Below, one piece after another: positions 37,241 through 43,527 of a stretch of DNA of 43,527 bases; positions within the stretch are counted from its first letter, which is position 1; every line of letters starts with the position of its first letter. This DNA comes from Lysobacterales bacterium (GTDB taxonomy: Bacteria > Pseudomonadota > Gammaproteobacteria > Xanthomonadales > SZUA-5): positions 1 through 43,527 of the forward strand of contig JABAQR010000040.1 in the NCBI GenBank assembly GCA_019187485.1. The letters run 5' to 3'. Under the pieces are notes generated by a model. The model did not search any database, had not been told where the DNA came from, and saw only the letters and a program-made list of their open reading frames with translations. Position numbers and translations under genes: made by a program.

Positions 37241-39598
37241 ATGAACATGCGACGCGTCTTGGCTGCTTGGTTCTTTCTTTTCACCAGCCTGCTGCCAGGC
37301 TTGTCCTGTGCGGCGGTCAAGATCATCGATCTCCATGGCGGGGACGGTAGCGTCTTCCAGCGCGACAAGGCTGTCGCGACCGAAAAAACCCAACAGAACA
37401 ACCTCTCGTTGGAGGGCAACTTCGGCTATCAGAGTTTCAACAACAACACACAGGTTCAGATTACCGCTGAAAGAGTAGTCAACCGTCGCTCAGGCGGGAC
37501 CTCCGGGTCGCTCCGGCTTGAGCTGTGGGCATTGGCAGCTCCCTACAATGGTGGAAGCTGGAGCGGCTACAAGATGGGACAGGGATCCCTCAATCCATTG
37601 CCCGCGGGATTTCAGTACACCAACGTCAGTCTGACCAGCAGCTATTCGCGACCGAGTCAACCCGGCACCTACTACGTGGTCCTGATGCTGACCGAGTTTT
37701 CGTCGTCCATTTCGCAGAACAACGGTTACGGCTCGGTCGACTGGGGAAATTTCAGCAACACCTTGGTAATCGGTGGTGGCTCCGGGGGCGGGTCGCTGAC
37801 GATCCCTGGAGCCTGGTCTTGGCAGATCTCCGGCGGCAACCTGCACGTCACCGCCGAGCGCATCGTGAACGGCCGCAGTGGAGGCTCCTCCGGCACGCTG
37901 CGTCTGGAACTGTGGGCACTCGCCAACCCCTACGCCGGTGCCACTTCTTTCTCCGGCTACAAGATCGGGCAGCAGCAATACAGTCCACTGCCAGCCGGCA
38001 TGCAGTACACGAATATTGATTTCACGACGTCGGCCCTGCTGCCACCGAATGGCACCTGGAACGTGGTGCTCATGCTCACCGAGTACAGTTCCTCGATCAC
38101 GACGAACAACGGCTTCGGCGTGGTGGACTACCGCAACTCGAATTCGCCGCTGGTAGTTGGGACCACACCACCGCCAACCACCGGAGGCGTGCTCGCAAAC
38201 GGCGTGCCGGTCGGCGGCATCAACGGCGCCCTGAACTCCTCGGTGACCTTTACCGCAACCGTGCCCGCAGGCGCTCGCAACCTGCAGTTCCGCACCAGCG
38301 GCGGCAGCGGCGATCCCGACCTCTACGTGCGCTTCGGAGCGCCGGTGAGCGGTAGCTCCTACGACTGTGGATCGGCCTCGACCTCGAGCACCGAAAGCTG
38401 CCTTTTCCCGACGCCTTCGGCCGGTACCTGGCATGTGCTCATCCATGGCTATACCGCTTACTCCGGATTGACCCTGACCGCGAGTTGGGAGACGCCGACG
38501 CCACCGCCAACCACCGGCGGCGTGCTCGCAAACGGCGTGCCGGTCGGCGGCATCAACGGCGCCCTGAACTCCTCGGTGACCTTTACCGCAACCGTGCCCG
38601 CAGGCGCTCGCAACCTGCAGTTCCGCACCAGCGGCGGCAGCGGCGATCCCGACCTTTACGTGCGCTTCGGAGCGCCGGTGAGCGGTAGCTCCTACGACTG
38701 TGGATCGGCCTCGACCTCGAGCACCGAAAGCTGCCTTTTCCCGACGCCTTCGGCCGGTACCTGGCACGTGCTCATCCATGGCTATACCGCTTACTCCGGA
38801 TTGACCCTGACCGCGAGTTGGGAGACCGCAAACCCCGGCGTCACAGTCGACGAACCAGGTTTCAGCAACTTCAGCCTGCCCCTGCCCAACCCGCCGTTCC
38901 CATCCTGCCCAGGTGGCTATTTCGTTGCCGCCGTCGACGATGGCGCCGGACCTGGTTTGACTCGCGGGATTTTCGGACTGGAGTTGCTCCTCAACCAGCC
39001 CGGGACACAGAGGCTGGAAGGCGGACTCAACTTTGGCGGCCTGTTGGATGGCAGCCAGCCCGCATTCGCCGGCTTCAATTTCAACAACCCGGCCAACGAA
39101 CCACAAAGGCTCGATTTGGTCCTCACCGGCAATCCGCGGTCGTCGCAGTACGGCGTGTTGCCGGTGCTGATCCGCCTCATTCGTCAACCGGCACCGGGCA
39201 TCAACGAAACCGTGCTTGAGACCACGGCGAACCTGACGTTGGCGCAGCAGTTCATCAGAAGCATTGATCTGATGCCCGCATTCTATGTAGTCACCGTAGC
39301 GCCCATCGGCAGTGCTTATCAGCCGGGAGGCAACGCCGACGGCGAGGTCTACGTCTCGCTGGCGACTCGCTTCGTCAACCGCCCGGGTGGTGGATTTTCA
39401 GCCGGTGTGGTGGTTGGCGGTTACCACGACGTACACCCCTTCGCTGGAGTCTCCGGCTTCGGTGCTTTCTGCCTCGGGTCCGGTCACTCGGCGAGCGCGC
39501 AGGTGTTCTCGGCACCAACTTACGGTGCTTCCGGTGCGAGGGATCTGCGGCTGCGAGTGCTCGACAACCTCAGCGGCCTGGTCATCCAGAGACCCTGA
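37241..39598 (+). CDS. Secreted protein with two identical PPC domains
   Basis: The protein has 785 residues. ATG 37241 follows a strong GGAAGGGGG ribosome site and gives a signal peptide (1-24). Two divergent repeats (about 71-178 and 201-307) share RSGG(T/S)SG, LRLELWALA, SGYK and VVLMLTE. Two PPC-type beta-sandwich domains (about 310-418 and 421-529) have the usual DPDLYVRFG and YDCGSAS...ESC features and are identical in amino-acid sequence. The last 250 residues are an unrecognised, Gly/Asn/Pro-rich beta region with a few Cys. There is no protease domain, though PPC domains usually follow one. Codon use is richer in AAC, ACC and A/T third bases than in the neighbours, hinting at acquisition. 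A role in adhesion or surface binding is possible. Confidence 0.85.
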   Translation: MNMRRVLAAWFFLFTSLLPGLSCAAVKIIDLHGGDGSVFQRDKAVATEKTQQNNLSLEGNFGYQSFNNNTQVQITAERVVNRRSGGTSGSLRLELWALAAPYNGGSWSGYKMGQGSLNPLPAGFQYTNVSLTSSYSRPSQPGTYYVVLMLTEFSSSISQNNGYGSVDWGNFSNTLVIGGGSGGGSLTIPGAWSWQISGGNLHVTAERIVNGRSGGSSGTLRLELWALANPYAGATSFSGYKIGQQQYSPLPAGMQYTNIDFTTSALLPPNGTWNVVLMLTEYSSSITTNNGFGVVDYRNSNSPLVVGTTPPPTTGGVLANGVPVGGINGALNSSVTFTATVPAGARNLQFRTSGGSGDPDLYVRFGAPVSGSSYDCGSASTSSTESCLFPTPSAGTWHVLIHGYTAYSGLTLTASWETPTPPPTTGGVLANGVPVGGINGALNSSVTFTATVPAGARNLQFRTSGGSGDPDLYVRFGAPVSGSSYDCGSASTSSTESCLFPTPSAGTWHVLIHGYTAYSGLTLTASWETANPGVTVDEPGFSNFSLPLPNPPFPSCPGGYFVAAVDDGAGPGLTRGIFGLELLLNQPGTQRLEGGLNFGGLLDGSQPAFAGFNFNNPANEPQRLDLVLTGNPRSSQYGVLPVLIRLIRQPAPGINETVLETTANLTLAQQFIRSIDLMPAFYVVTVAPIGSAYQPGGNADGEVYVSLATRFVNRPGGGFSAGVVVGGYHDVHPFAGVSGFGAFCLGSGHSASAQVFSAPTYGASGARDLRLRVLDNLSGLVIQRP
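38168..38826 (+). repeat. Near-perfect tandem duplication encoding the two PPC domains
   Basis: Units 38168-38493 and 38501-38826 have a 333-bp period. I count 3 differences in 326 bp, all at synonymous third positions (GGA/GGC, CTC/CTT, CAT/CAC). Confidence 0.95.
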
Positions 39599-39669
39599 GC
39601 GCCATGGCGCCGCGTCCGGGGACCGGCGCCTTCCATCACTCCACGGATCACACGCCTAGGTTGCCCGAA

Positions 39670-40809
39670 ATGTGCCGGCATGCACCTTCGATCCTGCCCA
39701 ATCGAGCTCGCCAGACGCTCTGCCTGATGCTCGCTGCCTTTGCGCTGCAGGCCGACGCACAGGTCCAGTCGCTTCCTTCCGGCTCCCGCGACCTTCCGGG
39801 CTCGGTGCAATCACTACCAGTCGACACCGGTTCACGCCCCATCTACGCAGTCGGCACCGCCGAAATAGGCGCCGCGGGCACCCAAGTGGCGCGAACCGCC
39901 GCGCTGCGTGCGGCCTATGCCGAAGCGGTCGCGCGAGGCGCCGGTTTGCAGATCGACTCGATGACCCTGGTGCGCGATGTACGCCACGTCATCGACGTGG
40001 TCAGCTCGCGATCGAGCGGCTTCATCACCGCCTACGACATCGCCCACGAAGGCGCGGAAGGCGGCGTCTACACCGTCGGGATCAACGCTCATGTGGCGGT
40101 GCGCGAACTGTCGGACGAGGAGCAGACCCTCGCTGGCCTGCGTCTGTACCTGCAGGTCTACGGCAGGCCCACCGTGCTGATCCTGTTCCCGCAGTACGAC
40201 ACCATCGGCGAGATCGCACAACCGGCAGTGGCGGAGACCCAACCCTTCAGTCGAAAGACCCGCAAGACCCAGTCCGGGGACCATGCGAGCGAGAGTTCGG
40301 AAGAGTCCTTCGTGCTGCCCGGCAGTGGCTATCAGGCCGTACCCGGCACCACGACGCTCGCCCCCGGCATGCTGCGCGGCACCGAGGCCGCGGTGGCCCA
40401 GCAACTCGCGCGTTTCGGCTACCTGTTGAAGACCTCGGACGATGTCGCGACTTCGGCCCAGGTCACGCCGCTGCTGCTCTCGCGCGCCCGTCAGGGGCAG
40501 ACCCAGGAGGCGCTCCAGGTGGGCCGTGCGGTCGGCGCCGACCTCGTGATCCTCGGCAGCCTGCAGGTCAGCGGCCGCGCGATCACCACCCACGACGTCG
40601 ACTTCCAGCAGGCCAGCGGCGAGGCCGCGATGAAGGCCGTCTCGATGAAGAGCGGCGAGACCATCAGCGTGTTCCACAAGAGCGCCACGCGCGCCGGCAG
40701 CAATCTGCTGCAGGCCGCCGCCGCCGTGAAGACCCAGATCGCCACCGATTTCGCGAAAGAGCTCGCCTGGGCGGTGCCGCGAATGCTGGCCGACGAACAG
40801 CCCCACTGA
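39670..40809 (+). CDS. Exported FlgT-N-like protein
   Basis: The protein has 379 residues with a long-n-region signal peptide ending LMLAAFALQADA (cleavage before QVQ). Residues about 57-145 match the pattern of the FlgT N-terminal domain: YAVGTAEIGAAGTQVARTAA, an Ala-rich helix, SSRSSGFI, then GGVYTVGINAHV. Next comes RPTVLILFPQY. A second alpha/beta part (about 235-375) has EAAVAQQLARFGYLL and VGRAVGADLVILGSLQVSG, as in CsgG/TolB-N-like domains. Family names are by remembered pattern. ATG 39670 is chosen for the signal peptide, although its ribosome site is poor. It lies 71 nt after the PPC gene and 17 nt before the lipoprotein gene. Confidence 0.75.
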   Translation: MCRHAPSILPNRARQTLCLMLAAFALQADAQVQSLPSGSRDLPGSVQSLPVDTGSRPIYAVGTAEIGAAGTQVARTAALRAAYAEAVARGAGLQIDSMTLVRDVRHVIDVVSSRSSGFITAYDIAHEGAEGGVYTVGINAHVAVRELSDEEQTLAGLRLYLQVYGRPTVLILFPQYDTIGEIAQPAVAETQPFSRKTRKTQSGDHASESSEESFVLPGSGYQAVPGTTTLAPGMLRGTEAAVAQQLARFGYLLKTSDDVATSAQVTPLLLSRARQGQTQEALQVGRAVGADLVILGSLQVSGRAITTHDVDFQQASGEAAMKAVSMKSGETISVFHKSATRAGSNLLQAAAAVKTQIATDFAKELAWAVPRMLADEQPH

Positions 40810-40826
40810 CTCCCGAGGAACCCACC

Positions 40827-41306
40827 ATGCCCATCGTCCGACGTCTCAGTTCCGGCCTCTTGCCGATCGCCTGCGCGGCCCTCGCGGCCTGCGCATCCAC
40901 TTACCAGGAAACGCGCACCGAATACCAACCCGACGGCAGCGTGCGCAGCTCGCAGAGCAGCGTGCGCGGACGCGTGGTGTCGGATCTGCAGCGCGAGTTC
41001 CGCGGCGTCGACCTGGTCGGCGACGGGATGTTCGAGAACGCCAACGAAGGCCTCGCGCGGCGCACCGCGATCAGCCTCGCGGTCAGCGACCTCGCCGCGA
41101 AGGTCCAGACCCAGGTGCGCGCCAATACCACGATCTACCAGAACCGCGACGTGCGCGACGTCGTCGAGACCAACGTCAACGCGCTGGTCAGCAACTACCA
41201 GATCGCCAGCGAGGGCTACGACCCCGGCACCAGCAAGTACCGCGTCCGCGTGCGCATCTCCGGCGAGCAACTCGCCAGCGAGATCTCGCGGCGGATCGTC
41301 GAGTGA
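40827..41306 (+). CDS. Outer-membrane lipoprotein, LPP20/FlgP-like
   Basis: The protein has 159 residues. The signal peptide ends in a clear lipobox L19-A20-A21-C22 followed by Ala, so sorting to the outer membrane is expected. The mature part has a variable linker (about 23-50). It then shows ARRTAISLAVSDLAAKVQTQ, VVETNVNALVSNYQI, and a final strand YRVRVRISGEQLASEI, the layout of LPP20-type lipoproteins including Vibrio FlgP. A GAGGAA ribosome site precedes ATG 40827. Its position after a FlgT-N-like gene suggests that the two proteins act together at the outer membrane (inference). Confidence 0.8.
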   Translation: MPIVRRLSSGLLPIACAALAACASTYQETRTEYQPDGSVRSSQSSVRGRVVSDLQREFRGVDLVGDGMFENANEGLARRTAISLAVSDLAAKVQTQVRANTTIYQNRDVRDVVETNVNALVSNYQIASEGYDPGTSKYRVRVRISGEQLASEISRRIVE

Positions 41307-41377
41307 GAACCGCTTCGCCATCGGCGCAGGCGAAGCACAGCCCCGAGATGCGCCCTTCAGAGACAGCGAGGAAAACC

Positions 41378-41908
41378 ATGAACAAGCAACTGTCCACCAT
41401 CGCCGCCGCGCTCGCCCTGGCGTGCCTGTCGTCCACCGCGAGCGCCGACGAGGTCCGCGTATTCGCCACCGCAAGCTTCGGCGACAACGAGTCGGGTTTC
41501 GGCAGCGCCGAGTACGGTTGGGGTTCGGGCAACAACATCTTCACGATTGGCACGAGCCTGCTCGTGGTGAAAGTCCCGAAACGCGATGACCCCGAAAAGA
41601 CTAAAGCGGAGTTCAACATCGGTCTCAACGGCGGGTACACCTATCTCTTCAATCCCGAGGGCAACACCGGCTTCGTCGAAGGCCGCGCCGGCACCTTCGA
41701 CGTGTCCAAGTTTTCCGACTCGGCCTTCTACGAAGTCAGCGTCGGCTACCGCTGGTATCTCAGCGATCGCGCTGCCCTCGGCTGGAACATCATCGGCTAT
41801 GAGCAGCGTCAGACCGCGCAGGAAAACAACTCTCCTTCGACGGAAACCGAGTACGACTGGGAAGGCAGCCCCTTCACCCGCCTGCAGTTGATCGTTGCCC
41901 TCGACTGA
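41378..41908 (+). CDS. Small probable outer-membrane beta-barrel protein
   Basis: The protein has 176 residues with a signal peptide MNKQLSTIAAALALACLSSTASA (cleavage before DEV). The mature part alternates hydrophobic and polar residues in amphipathic strands (FNIGLNGGYTYLF, AFYEVSVGYRWYL, AALGWNIIGYEQ). It ends in RLQLIVALD, close to but not exactly the terminal aromatic signature of barrels. This suggests an eight-stranded OmpW/OprH-like barrel. No specific family is recognised. A GAGGAAAA ribosome site precedes ATG 41378. It lies in line with the flanking exported proteins. Confidence 0.75.
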   Translation: MNKQLSTIAAALALACLSSTASADEVRVFATASFGDNESGFGSAEYGWGSGNNIFTIGTSLLVVKVPKRDDPEKTKAEFNIGLNGGYTYLFNPEGNTGFVEGRAGTFDVSKFSDSAFYEVSVGYRWYLSDRAALGWNIIGYEQRQTAQENNSPSTETEYDWEGSPFTRLQLIVALD

Positions 41909-41966
41909 CCCGCCACCTTCCGGGAGGCGGCGCTGCGGCCCGCCTCCCTCTTTCCGGGGACACCGC

Positions 41967-43103
41967 ATGCTCCGCCTGCCCTGCCTGATCGCCCTGCTCA
42001 GCCTTTCCCTCGCCGCGCCAGCGCAGGTCGTCGACGGCGACGCCGCACAACTGCAGGCCGATCCCGCGTCGGCGTGCAGCGCCGAACGCTGCGTCTACCC
42101 GCTCGGCCGCCCCGGCGACGAGGTGATCGTCGAACGCGACGGGATCGAACGCATCGATGCCGGCCAGTCGGTGTTCCGCATCGACGCGCCGAGCCGCACC
42201 GAGGCCTACGAGATGTCCGCGATCACCGGCTCGCGCAACCTCGTGTTCGCGGTGCTCGGCGCACGCAAGATCACCCAGGGTGCGAATGTCTCGGCGGCGC
42301 TCGGCAGCGGCGGCTTGGTGCATCCGCGCGCGATCCACCGCGCCTTCAAGTTCCAGGCGATCAATTCCAAGTCCGGCCAGGTGGTCAAGGAATTCGAGCT
42401 CGGCCAGTTCAAGCCGACGCGCCTGCACGCCACCCGGCACGGCGAGTCGCTGCTGGTCGCCGGGCTCAACCTCAGCCTCAAGCAGCACGAGGTGCTGGTG
42501 CTGAACGCGCGATCGGGTGAAGTCGTCCACCGCGAGACGGTGGAGGACGAGCGCGAGGTGCAACTCGCGGCGAATGGCTACTCGGTCGATGGACGCGCTC
42601 GCCTGCTCAGCGAAGACCGCCCCGGCGGCGAATCCCGCTACGCCAGCCGCGACCAGTTCTCGATGGCCGAGTACATCGTCGCCTGCGAGGCGCCGCTCAA
42701 GCCGGGCGACTACGCGCAGCAGGCCTTCGCCTTCCTGCGCTTCGAGAACACGGAAGCGACGCTCGACGACTCGATGTCGGCCGCCGCGAGCATCGGCCTC
42801 GCATCGAAGGGACTCACATTGGTCGAGCGCAGGCGCATGGACGAGATCCTGCGCGAGTTGCAGTTCCAGAGCCTCGGCCTCACGTCCGAGGAGGTCGTCG
42901 CTGATATCGGCCGGCTCGGCAATGCGCGTTACCTCGTGATCGGCAACATGGAGACCGTCGGCGCCGATGCCAACGTCGGCCTGCGCGCGATCGAGGCCGA
43001 GTCCGGCACCGTCGTCGCCGGCTGCGCGATGCGCTGTCGCGACTGCCGGCCCCAGGATTACGCCGAGGGCGTCGGCTACCTGGTCGACGCCTGGGTGCGC
43101 TGA
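41967..43103 (+). CDS. Secreted protein: beta-propeller-like region plus CsgG-like C-terminus
   Basis: The protein has 378 residues with a short signal peptide (LRLPCLIALLSLSLAAPAQ). Residues about 40-230 contain repeated beta motifs of propeller type (VFRIDAPSRTEAYEMSAI, FKFQAINSKSGQVVKEFELG, EVLVLNARSGEVVHRETV). Residues about 245-378 resemble the CsgG/FlgO-type fold: a first strand AFAFLRFEN, then LTLVERRRMDEILRELQFQ, GLTSEEVVADIG and NARYLVIGNME. The last part has a Cys cluster (CAMRCRDC) that may bind metal or form disulfides. The fusion of a propeller with a CsgG-like domain is not one I know. It is the fourth exported product in a row. Confidence 0.75.
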   Translation: MLRLPCLIALLSLSLAAPAQVVDGDAAQLQADPASACSAERCVYPLGRPGDEVIVERDGIERIDAGQSVFRIDAPSRTEAYEMSAITGSRNLVFAVLGARKITQGANVSAALGSGGLVHPRAIHRAFKFQAINSKSGQVVKEFELGQFKPTRLHATRHGESLLVAGLNLSLKQHEVLVLNARSGEVVHRETVEDEREVQLAANGYSVDGRARLLSEDRPGGESRYASRDQFSMAEYIVACEAPLKPGDYAQQAFAFLRFENTEATLDDSMSAAASIGLASKGLTLVERRRMDEILRELQFQSLGLTSEEVVADIGRLGNARYLVIGNMETVGADANVGLRAIEAESGTVVAGCAMRCRDCRPQDYAEGVGYLVDAWVR

Positions 43104-43111
43104 GCGCCGGC

Positions 43112-43527
43112 ATGGCCAGGCACGCCGGCGAAGCGCTGCGCACGCCCGCTCGCGAGGGCAACGAGCTGCGCGCACGCATCCAGGCGCTGCTCGCGGCGAT
43201 TGGCGAGCAGGCGCAGGAGATCGAGCGCGGCGCGGCGCTGCAACCCGCCTGCGAGGACCTGCGCGCCGCGCGCAGCCTGCTGCACGGCGATCCGCTCGCG
43301 CGCCTGGCCGTGCAGGACGAGGCGGCCACGGGTCGCTTCCTGGGCGCGACGCTGGCCCCGCACAGCGAGCCCGGCGCCGCGCTCGAAGCGCTGCCCGGAT
43401 ATGCGCTGCTGCGCCTCGACCAGGGCTGGCGGCTGCTGGTATCGCGCGAACGCTCGCCCGCCCTCGCCAGCGCCACGCCGGTGCCCGCGTGCATCGAGAT
43501 CGAGGCCGGCGCCGAACTGCCGCCGCT
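43112..43527 (+). CDS. Start of an unidentified gene, cut by the window edge
   Basis: From ATG 43112, 8 nt after the previous stop, the frame stays open to the last base, giving 138 residues. The N-terminus is soluble, Arg/Ala/Glu-rich and helical (ELRARIQALLAAIGEQAQEI). It continues with a mixed alpha/beta part (YALLRLDQGWRLLVSRE). No signal peptide, membrane helix or known motif is seen. The short spacing suggests it belongs to the same operon as the exported proteins. Confidence 0.55.
   Translation, partial: MARHAGEALRTPAREGNELRARIQALLAAIGEQAQEIERGAALQPACEDLRAARSLLHGDPLARLAVQDEAATGRFLGATLAPHSEPGAALEALPGYALLRLDQGWRLLVSRERSPALASATPVPACIEIEAGAELPP

Noticed and set aside
37241..37320. Lipoprotein signal in the PPC protein
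   Set aside because: The cysteine at residue 23 is preceded by G-L-S rather than a lipobox (L-A/S-G/A), so a plain signal peptide is more likely.
39670..41306. Flagellar gene cluster
   Set aside because: FlgT-N-like and FlgP-like domains alone do not make a flagellar locus; no flg/fli structural gene is in the window.

Overview
The window is very GC-rich bacterial DNA, densely packed with genes and rich in overlapping stop/start pairs (GTGA, ATGA, TTGA). The gene set (fadH, mvaB, cyanophycinase, mfd-csiV, a FixH-CcoI-CcoS group, two composite c-di-GMP proteins) and a MetX protein of the type I associate with Xanthomonas/Lysobacter relatives point to a gammaproteobacterium, probably Lysobacterales (Xanthomonadales). 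That placement is inference from protein content. I saw no rRNA, tRNA, CRISPR array, transposase or phage gene.

Layout. (1) 1-495: end of an unidentified TPR-like protein. (2) 693-8071: a compact operon for an Mrp-type cation/proton antiporter in the order E-F-G-B-C-D1-(28-codon micro-ORF)-D2-(81-aa membrane protein)-D3. It has no full-length MrpA but three large antiporter-like subunits; the third has lost the TM7 lysine. (3) 8281-10296: fadH. (4) 10306-12418, minus: a polytopic membrane protein and a membrane-anchored alpha/beta hydrolase with an altered nucleophile elbow. (5) 12494-14846: a nitrilase-family amidohydrolase and a secreted M28 peptidase. (6) 14970-18547, minus: a PAS3-GGDEF-EAL protein and HMG-CoA lyase. 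(7) 18729-21333: cyanophycinase coupled to a GNAT, then a MetX-family O-acyltransferase. (8) 21345-24113, minus: a small membrane protein and a FimX-like REC-PAS-GGDEF-EAL protein with degenerate motifs. (9) 24331-26079: an MsbA-like ABC exporter, followed by a repeat-rich gap. (10) 26395-27702, minus: an orphan histidine kinase; 27902-28846: a DUF808 membrane protein. (11) 28877-32666, minus: fixH-ccoI-ccoS-tauE/safE-like, the cbb3 oxidase maturation set without the oxidase genes, with an Fnr/Anr-like box placed exactly at the class II position. (12) 32890-37034: mfd and csiV. (13) 37241-43527: a secreted protein with two protein-identical PPC domains, then four exported proteins and a partial gene in one direction.

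The best candidate for an undescribed system is 39670-43527: a FlgT-N-like periplasmic protein, an LPP20/FlgP-like lipoprotein, a small probable outer-membrane barrel and a secreted propeller-CsgG-like protein. The domain kinds recall the Vibrio FlgT/FlgO/FlgP outer-membrane set, but no flagellar gene is present. Most + strand transcription units in this window also carry a TAnnnT hexamer 20-60 nt before the start codon, so leaders are short.
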